64,000 nucleotides of DNA. Origin: Flavobacterium sp. KACC 22763. Its GTDB lineage: Bacteria; Bacteroidota; Bacteroidia; Flavobacteriales; Flavobacteriaceae. Positions 58,549 through 64,000 of the stretch are shown here, one piece after another. Position 1 is the stretch's first letter. Each line of letters begins with the position of its first letter. The DNA lies in the NCBI RefSeq assembly GCF_028736155.1, contig NZ_CP117879.1, forward strand, positions 930,001 through 994,000, read 5' to 3'. The notes under the pieces were generated by a model. The model was not told the DNA's origin. It made no database searches and was given only the letters and a program-made list of their open reading frames with translations. Both the position numbers and the translations under genes were made by a program.

Positions 58549-58591
58549 ACGAAGAAATTAACAGAAAAACAAATAATTTAAATCAGAAGTT

Positions 58592-59002
58592 ATGGAAACG
58601 AAAAAACAAAAAACATGGGTTATAATCGCAATAATTGTTTTAGGAATCATTGCCTTTTTAGTTCCGAATCAGATTACCGCACAAGGAGTAAAACGTATCG
58701 ATTTGCAAAAACATGATCTAAGTACTCCAGGAAAAGAAATGGTTCAGGCACGAATCGATTTTGACGGACATTCAGTTTTTGGGAAACATTCTCATCCAGG
58801 CGAAGAAGTAATTTATGTGGTTGAAGGTTCGTTGGAATATAAGATAGAAGGTGAAAGACCAGTAACACTAAAAGCAGGAGAAGTGCTTTTTATTCCAGCA
58901 GGTGTAGTGCATTCTGCTAAAAATAATACAAATGCTAAAGCATCAGAACTGGCGACTTATATAGTGGAAAAAGGAAAACCTATTTTGACTATGAAGAATT
59001 AA
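58592..59002 (+). CDS. Exported cupin-domain protein
   Basis: 136 residues. A signal peptide or anchor (TWVIIAIIVLGIIAFLVPNQITAQ) precedes a single cupin barrel: HSHPGEEVIYVVEGSLEYKIEGERPVTLKAGEVLFIPAGVVHSAKN. The His and Glu residues of HSHPGEE and the His in VVHSAKN are the metal ligands of cupins. The protein is probably periplasmic; substrate unknown. It shares its regulatory region design with the hydrolase gene at 59380. Confidence 0.88.
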   Translation: METKKQKTWVIIAIIVLGIIAFLVPNQITAQGVKRIDLQKHDLSTPGKEMVQARIDFDGHSVFGKHSHPGEEVIYVVEGSLEYKIEGERPVTLKAGEVLFIPAGVVHSAKNNTNAKASELATYIVEKGKPILTMKN

Positions 59003-59240
59003 ATTTTTAACCGCAATCCCGATAGCTATCGGGAGCAAAGGTTTTTTTACTATTGGTTTCTGCTGAAATACGCAAAGTTCGCAAAGCTTTGTGTGAATCT
59101 TGGGCTTTTTAATCTCGCAATCCCGATAGCTATCGGGAGCGAAGTCGCAAAGTTTTATTCTCACAGTTTTGCGAACTTAAAGAAACTTAGTTTCAACTCA
59201 GAAAAACTTTGTGCACTCTGCGAAAATCCTTTGCGAACTC
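59003..59240. repeat. CGCAAAG repeat block with two CCCGATAGCTATCGGG palindromes
   Basis: Perfect 16 bp palindromes lie at 59018-59033 and 59122-59137, each preceded by CGCAAT or GCAAT and followed by GAGC. The stretch repeats words of the block at 58250. No ORF is supported here. Confidence 0.65.
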
Positions 59241-59260
59241 TGCGATACAAAATCTTACCC

Positions 59261-59335
59261 TGTCCGCTTCAACCCAAACTTTGTCCACTTCACCTTTTTT
59301 TACCTTTTAAAACAAGCATTGTCAAGATACCTTTG
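59261..59335 (+). promoter_or_regulatory. Promoter of the hydrolase gene with two 13 bp direct repeats
   Basis: TGTCCGCTTCAAC (59261-59273) and TGTCCACTTCACC (59282-59294) start 21 bp apart. The -7 box TACCTTTG is at 59328-59335, again 33 bp after the second repeat. The sequence TTTGACGAAGAAATTAAC after the box is identical to the one upstream of the cupin gene. Confidence 0.7.
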
Positions 59336-59379
59336 ACGAAGAAATTAACTGATAATCAACTAATCAAAAAATAAAAATT

Positions 59380-60366
59380 ATGAAAACACTATCAAATATT
59401 CTAATCGCTATTCTTTTTATGAATGCAGCTTTCACTCAAGCACAGACTTCAACACAAAAAACAATTGAAGTAAACAGTTCTTTAGGAACTTTAAAACAAA
59501 TTAATGCTGGATTATTAAATGTAGGTTATACTGAAGCAGGTCCGTCAAACGGAACTCCAGTAATTTTGCTTCACGGCTGGCCTTATGATATTCATAGTTA
59601 CAACGAAGTCGTTCCGATTTTGGTGGCAAAAGGATACCACGTTTTTACACCTTATTTAAGAGGATTTGGAACTACAACTTTCCTTTCTAAAGAAACTTTC
59701 AGAAACGGTCAGCAAGCTGCTTTAGCAAGTGATATTATCGCTTTTATGGACGCCCTTAAAATTGACAAAGCCGTAATTGGTGGTTTCGATTGGGGCGCAA
59801 GAACAGCAGTGGTAGTATCTGCACTTTGGCCAGAACGCGTAAAAGGTTTGGTTTCTGTAAGTGGTTATTTGGTGGTGAATTTAGAAGCAAACTTAAAACC
59901 TCTTCCTCCAACAGCTGAGTTAGGATGGTGGTACCAATATTATTTCGCAACCGAAAGAGGAAAACAAGGTTATACTCAAAACACGTACGATTTTAATAAA
60001 CTAATCTGGAAAATCGCTTCACCGTTATGGAATTTTGACAAAGCAACTTACGATCAAACAGCTCAATCTTTTGATAATCCAGATCACGTAGCAATTGTGA
60101 TTCATAATTACAGATGGAGACAATCTCTAGAAGCAGGTGAGGCTAAATACGATAATCTAGAAAAACGTTTGGCAGCAAAACCAGAAATTAAAGTTCCAAC
60201 TATTACAATAGGAAGTGATTTTGACGGCGCTTTCGCGGATGGAAAAGCGTATGCAAACAAATTCATAGGAAAATACGAACACAGAATTTTAAAAGGAATC
60301 GGACACAATGTTCCGCAAGAAGATCCAAAGGCATTTGCACAAGCTATAATTGATGTTTCTAAATAA
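59380..60366 (+). CDS. Exported alpha/beta hydrolase, epoxide hydrolase/dehalogenase-like
   Basis: 328 residues with a signal peptide (ILIAILFMNAAFTQAQ). Motifs are HGWPYDIHSYNEVVPILVAKGYHVFTPYLRGFGTT (HGxP oxyanion region), GGFDWGARTAVVVSALWPERVKG with Asp as nucleophile instead of Ser, and GIGHNVPQEDPKAF with the catalytic His. The Asp nucleophile points to epoxide hydrolase, haloalkane dehalogenase or fluoroacetate dehalogenase relatives. Probably periplasmic. It shares promoter architecture with the cupin gene and is followed by Ohr-type and DUF1223 genes. Confidence 0.88.
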   Translation: MKTLSNILIAILFMNAAFTQAQTSTQKTIEVNSSLGTLKQINAGLLNVGYTEAGPSNGTPVILLHGWPYDIHSYNEVVPILVAKGYHVFTPYLRGFGTTTFLSKETFRNGQQAALASDIIAFMDALKIDKAVIGGFDWGARTAVVVSALWPERVKGLVSVSGYLVVNLEANLKPLPPTAELGWWYQYYFATERGKQGYTQNTYDFNKLIWKIASPLWNFDKATYDQTAQSFDNPDHVAIVIHNYRWRQSLEAGEAKYDNLEKRLAAKPEIKVPTITIGSDFDGAFADGKAYANKFIGKYEHRILKGIGHNVPQEDPKAFAQAIIDVSK

Positions 60367-60468
60367 ATTCCAATTTTTTGAAATTCCAAATTCCAAAATT
60401 CAATGGCAATTACAATGTCAAAAATCAATATCAAATAATTTAATATCAATAATTTAAAGTTTAAAATC

Positions 60469-60879
60469 GTGGAAACAAAAGTTTTATACACAGGAAAAAC
60501 ACATACAACAGGTGGTAGAGAAGGAGCTTCTCAAAGTTCAGACGAACAATTGAATATCAAATTAAGTGCACCGGGATCTTCACGTCCGGGAACAAATCCA
60601 GAACAGTTGTTTGCTGCGGGATGGTCAGCTTGTTTTATTGGAGCTTTAGGAATTGCGGCTTCTAAACTTGGCGTTAGGCTTCCAGCAGAAACCGCTGTAG
60701 ATGCCGAAGTGGATTTGTGCGTAACAGAAGGAGAATATTCTCTTCAGGCAAGATTAAATATCAGCCTTCCTGGAATTGATATTCAAACTGCAGAAGCTTT
60801 GGCGGCGCAAGCGCATCAGACTTGTCCGTATTCTAAAGCTACTAGAGGAAATATAAATGTTGAGATTAATATTCTTTAA
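60469..60879 (+). CDS. ohr: Ohr-type organic hydroperoxide reductase
   Basis: 136 residues. It starts with ETKVLYTGKTHTTGGREG as Ohr proteins do. The active-site Cys lie in GTNPEQLFAAGWSACFIGALG and AHQTCPYSKATRGN, with the conserved Arg in SSRPGTNPEQ. It reduces organic and fatty-acid hydroperoxides using lipoylated or dithiol donors. I saw no MarR/OhrR repressor next to it; control by OxyR or by the LytTR system in this region is possible. It starts 103 bp after the hydrolase stop. Confidence 0.94.
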   Translation: METKVLYTGKTHTTGGREGASQSSDEQLNIKLSAPGSSRPGTNPEQLFAAGWSACFIGALGIAASKLGVRLPAETAVDAEVDLCVTEGEYSLQARLNISLPGIDIQTAEALAAQAHQTCPYSKATRGNINVEINIL

Positions 60880-60968
60880 AAAGAGTTTTAAGTTATGAAT
60901 TATGAGTTATGAGTTGATTCGAGAACTCAACTCTCAACTAACCTGTCAGGTTTAATTAAATAGAAATT

Positions 60969-61700
60969 ATGAAAAGGATAAAAATAATATTGATTTTTTC
61001 GCTGTTTCTTTTGATTGGAAATAGCATATTCAGCCAAAACAATTCAAAAAGTTTTGCACTTTTAGAATTATACACTTCAGAAGGCTGTTCGAGCTGTCCG
61101 CCAGCAGATGAATTGCTGGGAAGAATTCAGAATGAATACCGTGATAAAAACGTTTATGTATTGGCGTATCATGTCGATTATTGGGACAAACAAGGTTGGA
61201 AAGATGTTTTCAGCAGTGCCGATTTCACCAAAAGACAATATGATTATGCTCAATTTCTAGGAAAAGAACCAATCTACACGCCTCAAGTAATCATTAACGG
61301 AAAAACAGATTATATCGGTTCTCAGGAAACAAGCCTCAGAAACGGAATTAAATCGGCGCTTTCAAAACCAGTTTCGACGAGTTTAAGTTTAGAAGCAAAT
61401 CAAAATGCGAATTCCTTTTCTGTAAATTATAATGTAGAAAGCACTTCAAGAAACAGTCGTTTATTAATTGCTGTTGTTCAGAAAGAAGCTAAAAGCAATG
61501 TGAAAAGAGGAGAGAATGCTCATAGGGTTTTGTCGCATTATCAAATTGTTCGTAATCTGCAATCTGTAGATTTAAATAAATCCAAAAAAGGAACAGCATC
61601 GATTCATCTTCCTAAAAATTATAATGCACAGGATTTCGAAATTATTGGCTTTGTTCAAGATATGAATTCAGGTGCTATTTTGGGAGTTAAGAGAGCTTAG
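60969..61700 (+). CDS. DUF1223 thioredoxin-fold exported protein
   Basis: 243 residues with a signal peptide (IILIFSLFLLIGNSIFS). The DUF1223 signature is FALLELYTSEGCSSCPPADELLGRI, with a CxxC motif (CSSC) in the position of the thioredoxin active site, then VYVLAYHVDYWDKQGWKDVF and IYTPQVIINGKTDYIGS with the cis-Pro. It is likely a periplasmic thiol-disulfide or redox-related protein; the family's reaction is not known. Its position behind the ohr gene suggests an oxidative-stress set. Confidence 0.88.
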   Translation: MKRIKIILIFSLFLLIGNSIFSQNNSKSFALLELYTSEGCSSCPPADELLGRIQNEYRDKNVYVLAYHVDYWDKQGWKDVFSSADFTKRQYDYAQFLGKEPIYTPQVIINGKTDYIGSQETSLRNGIKSALSKPVSTSLSLEANQNANSFSVNYNVESTSRNSRLLIAVVQKEAKSNVKRGENAHRVLSHYQIVRNLQSVDLNKSKKGTASIHLPKNYNAQDFEIIGFVQDMNSGAILGVKRA

Positions 61701-61718
61701 TTTTAGTATTAAAATATT

Positions 61719-61782
61719 CTCTCGCAGATTTTGGAGATTATGCAGATAAAAGAATCCGCTAGATCTGCTAAATCTGCGAGAG
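61719..61782. repeat. CTCTCGCAGATT hairpin element, copy 3
   Basis: 64 bp; CTCTCGCAGATT pairs with AATCTGCGAGAG perfectly, with more AGATCTGC-type words in the centre. See copies at 32943 and 39176. Confidence 0.75.
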
Positions 61783-61922
61783 AAATTTTCTCATTTCACA
61801 AAAAAAGAGGATAAAAACTTTGCGACTCCGCGTCTTTGCGAGATTAAAAAAGGAAATCGAAATTATCTGCAAAATCTGCTAAAATCCTATAAAATCTGCA
61901 TGAAATCTTTTTCAAATAAACC

Positions 61923-61930
61923 TATCTTTG
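61923..61930 (+). promoter_or_regulatory. -7 box TATCTTTG of the LytS/LytTR operon
   Basis: It matches TAnnTTTG and is 29 bp before the kinase ATG at 61959. No TTTG box at the usual distance upstream. Confidence 0.45.
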
Positions 61931-61958
61931 ATTCTCAGGATAACAAACCAATTACAAT

Positions 61959-62975
61959 ATGGAAAAAACAAAACGTTTTCAGGTTTCGCTCAAAGTCATT
62001 TGGGGAAGTTCGATTGCATTGGCAGTTATGGCTTCAATACCTAAATTATTTGATGCCGATTCTACACCTGGAGATCTTATTATAAATTCTTCAATTACAC
62101 TCCTGTTTTCCCTTTTTATATGGTATTACAACATTTACAGTTTGCCAAAATTTTCTGCAAATCATGCCAATAAAAGTCTCTTTAATTGGAAGCTTTTACT
62201 GAGTGTTATTCTAGGGATTGTGCTGATGGTGATTCTGGTAATTGCACATCAGGAACTGTTTCAGGTTTCAAAAATGGATGCGCCAATCATGTTTGAACTT
62301 CGAGGAGTTTTAATCAACTTGATTGTATATATGTTTTTGCATTTGCTTTTTCAAAACTATCAGACACAGCAAATGGGAGTTGAGCTGGAACGTACCAAAG
62401 CTGTAAATTTAGGCGCTCAATACGAATTATTAAAACAGCAGGTAAATCCGCATTTTTTGTTTAATAGTTTGAATACGCTGAAATCTATGGTTGATATCCA
62501 AGATCCGCAGAGTTCAGATTTTATATTGAAATTATCCGATTTTTATCGTTTTACGCTTGAAAGTCGAAAAATGGATTTGATTCCGCTAAGCGAAGAACTT
62601 CAGATTTTAGATTCGTACGTTTATCTGTTGAAAGCACGTTTTGAAGACGGATTTGTTTTAGAAAACGAAGTAAATCCAAAACAGTACGATTCGGCAATTC
62701 CGCCTTTCACATTGCAATTATTGATTGAAAACTGCATCAAACATAATGTCGTTTCTTTAGACAAACCTTTAAAAATAAGACTTTATACAGAAAACGAGTT
62801 TTTGGTAGTTGAAAATAAAATTCAGCTCAAAAGAGGCGCGGTTTCTACAGGTGTTGGCTTAGATAACATCAATCAGCGTTTTATGCACTTGATTCACAAA
62901 GAAATTGAAATTGACAAAGACGAAACTACCTTTAAAGTAAAAATACCACTTAATTATGACTATCATAATAATTGA
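61959..62975 (+). CDS. LytS-type sensor histidine kinase
   Basis: 338 residues. Four N-terminal membrane helices (IALAVMASIPKLF, LIINSSITLLFSLFIWYYNIYSL, LLLSVILGIVLMVILVIAHQ, LINLIVYMFLHLLFQNY) are followed by a His_kinase domain with QQVNPHFLFNSLNTLKSMVD (phospho-His) and an ATPase domain with LLIENCIKHNVV and GVGLDNINQRF. There is no periplasmic sensor domain, so a membrane-embedded signal is likely. It overlaps the response regulator gene by 20 bp and forms a two-component pair with it. Confidence 0.93.
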   Translation: MEKTKRFQVSLKVIWGSSIALAVMASIPKLFDADSTPGDLIINSSITLLFSLFIWYYNIYSLPKFSANHANKSLFNWKLLLSVILGIVLMVILVIAHQELFQVSKMDAPIMFELRGVLINLIVYMFLHLLFQNYQTQQMGVELERTKAVNLGAQYELLKQQVNPHFLFNSLNTLKSMVDIQDPQSSDFILKLSDFYRFTLESRKMDLIPLSEELQILDSYVYLLKARFEDGFVLENEVNPKQYDSAIPPFTLQLLIENCIKHNVVSLDKPLKIRLYTENEFLVVENKIQLKRGAVSTGVGLDNINQRFMHLIHKEIEIDKDETTFKVKIPLNYDYHNN

Positions 62976-63723
62976 AGATGAAGTAAAAACAGCCAAAGCA
63001 CTTGGTCAGCTAATTCTGAGCATCAGACCCGATGTTCAGATTTTGTCGTATATACAAAGCATTGATGGCGCAGTAGATTATCTTTTAGAAAATGATCAGC
63101 CAGATCTTATTTTTATGGATATTCAGCTGGCAGACGGTCAGTGTTTTGAGATTTTTAAGAATGTTGAGGTTTTATCGCCTGTTATTTTCTGTACCGCTTT
63201 TGATGATTATGCGATTGAAGCTTTTAAGTCAAACGGAATTGATTATGTGCTGAAACCTTTTTCGAGAGATAGCATTTCGCAAGCTTTGAAGAAAGCTGGA
63301 GAACTGAAAAACTTCTTTCAGAGAAATAAAAAAGCGATGCCCGATTTTGATTATTTGCTTACGCGAAATGGAGAAAACAAAGGAAAAAGCAGTTTTTTAG
63401 TTTTCAAAAACAACAAATATCAAACGGTTTTAACGGAGAATATTGCATTTTTTTTCATTAAAAACGAAACGCCAACAATTATGACTTTAGATAAAAACGA
63501 ATATCCGCTAACACAGTCGTTAGATGAAATTCATAAACTTTTATCGCCAATTCAGTTCTTTAGAATCAATAGACAATATTTGGTTAATTTTTCTTCAATT
63601 AGAGAAGCAGAACATTATTTTTCCCGCAAGATAATTGTAAAACTAAGTGTTCCAACAGAAGAAAAATTATTGGTTGGAAAAGAGAAAGCAACCGCATTTT
63701 TAAGCTGGTTAGAAAATAGATAA
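62956..63723 (+). CDS. LytTR-family response regulator
   Basis: 255 residues. The receiver domain has acidic residues Glu7/Asp8 and phospho-acceptor Asp55 in LIFMDIQL. The C-terminal LytTR domain (SFLVFKNNKYQTVLTENIAFFFIKNETPTIMTLDKNEYPLTQSLDEIHKLLSPIQFFRINRQYLVNF) binds direct repeats spaced by about 21 bp in known family members. Repeats with that spacing occur in front of the cupin and hydrolase genes, 3-4 kb upstream. It is the partner of the LytS kinase. Confidence 0.94.
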   Translation: MTIIIIEDEVKTAKALGQLILSIRPDVQILSYIQSIDGAVDYLLENDQPDLIFMDIQLADGQCFEIFKNVEVLSPVIFCTAFDDYAIEAFKSNGIDYVLKPFSRDSISQALKKAGELKNFFQRNKKAMPDFDYLLTRNGENKGKSSFLVFKNNKYQTVLTENIAFFFIKNETPTIMTLDKNEYPLTQSLDEIHKLLSPIQFFRINRQYLVNFSSIREAEHYFSRKIIVKLSVPTEEKLLVGKEKATAFLSWLENR

Positions 63724-63760
63724 CCAATTAATTCATGGTTGATTTGGATAAATTAATTGG
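63724..63760. terminator. Hairpin downstream of the LytTR operon
   Basis: CCAATTAATT (63724-63733) and AATTAATTGG (63751-63760) are perfect complements, with a 17 nt loop. It starts right after the stop codon. A/T-rich stem, so a weak terminator at best. Confidence 0.45.
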
Positions 63761-63767
63761 CTTGATT

Positions 63768-63848
63768 TTATAATCCAGGAAACATAAAACAGCTTATAAA
63801 GAACAAAGCTGAAAGTATAAAACAGAGAATTAGGATAATCTTTTTCAT
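63768..63848 (-). CDS. Very small hydrophobic peptide (26 residues)
   Basis: A 26-codon frame on the - strand encodes MKKIILILCFILSALFF and then ISCFMFPGL, a signal-peptide or membrane-anchor sequence with a lipobox-like ISC. Such miniature lipopeptides are plausible but rarely proven. It lies between the hairpin of the LytTR operon and a strong terminator on its upstream side. Low certainty. Confidence 0.3.
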   Translation of the reverse strand: MKKIILILCFILSALFFISCFMFPGL

Positions 63849-63877
63849 TTTGATTTGTATTAATAATAAAAAATAGT

Positions 63878-63910
63878 AAAATGCCTAATATTCAATTATT
63901 AGGCATTTTT
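63878..63910. terminator. Bidirectional terminator
   Basis: AAAATGCCTAATA (63878-63890) and TATTAGGCATTTT (63897-63909) form a perfect 13 bp stem with a 6 nt loop, followed by T on the + strand and preceded by A on it. Confidence 0.85.
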
Positions 63911-63929
63911 ATTTTAATGTAATTTTGTT

Positions 63930-64000
63930 TTAATTGATTTCTGAAGGAACATAAGTTGCCGTATACAGTTTTCTATACATTGCATAAGTCACACTTACCA
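63930..64000 (-). CDS. C-terminal end of a gene that continues beyond the window
   Basis: On the - strand the frame reads VTYAMYRKLYTATYVPSEIN and then stop (TAA at 63930-63932), open to the window edge. It lies directly before the strong terminator, as expected for a gene end. Only about 23 residues are visible, so no family can be named. Confidence 0.45.
   Translation of the reverse strand, partial: VSVTYAMYRKLYTATYVPSEIN

Overview
The window looks like chromosome of a Flavobacterium-type Bacteroidota. The DNA is AT-rich, several genes start shortly after a TAnnTTTG -7 box, there are STN/carboxypeptidase-regulatory, Y_Y_Y-propeller kinase and VgrG proteins typical of the phylum, and the intergenic regions carry many palindromic repeats. 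I saw no rRNA, tRNA, CRISPR array, prophage or intact insertion sequence.

Layout. 1-5.8 kb holds a truncated NarL-type response regulator convergent with a propeller sensor kinase, a Rossmann protein, and an AraC regulator next to a DUF417 (RclC/YkgB-like) membrane protein. 5.9-16.9 kb holds a MacB/Lol-type ABC ATPase with three tandem paralogous FtsX permeases, divergent from a sigma-54 response regulator and its kinase. 17-23 kb holds small transport, acetyltransferase and regulator genes separated by copies of a ~140 bp element with 17 bp terminal inverted repeats. 21.4-27.5 kb is a complete RND efflux operon (adaptor, pump, outer-membrane factor). 28.3-30.9 kb is a string of small lipoprotein and secreted genes, two of them paralogous, with repeats and a possible toxin-tail remnant between them. 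31-36.8 kb holds a TPR lipoprotein and the oxidative pentose-phosphate genes gnd-zwf-pgl. 37-40.6 kb holds an STN/surface-repeat protein and an HxlR/short-chain dehydrogenase divergent pair.

The accessory core is at 40.7-52 kb. McrBC restriction genes (McrB carries an extra EVE-like domain) are followed by an orphan type VI secretion module: VgrG, an unrecognised 113-residue protein, a DUF2235/Tle1-like phospholipase-type effector, a DUF2931 lipoprotein and a second exported protein as immunity candidates. The structural type VI genes are not in the window.

52.4-63.8 kb reads as a stress region: OxyR with the E. coli Cys199/Cys208 pair, an exported alpha/beta hydrolase, OsmC, a large repeat-rich lipoprotein, a cupin, a second hydrolase, Ohr, a DUF1223 protein and a LytS/LytTR two-component pair. 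The cupin and hydrolase genes share an almost identical promoter layout: two 13 bp direct repeats with 21 bp periodicity, each pair ending exactly 33 bp before a TAnnTTTG box. This is the geometry expected for a LytTR regulator, and one is encoded about 3 kb downstream. It is the regulatory signal in the window I would check first.
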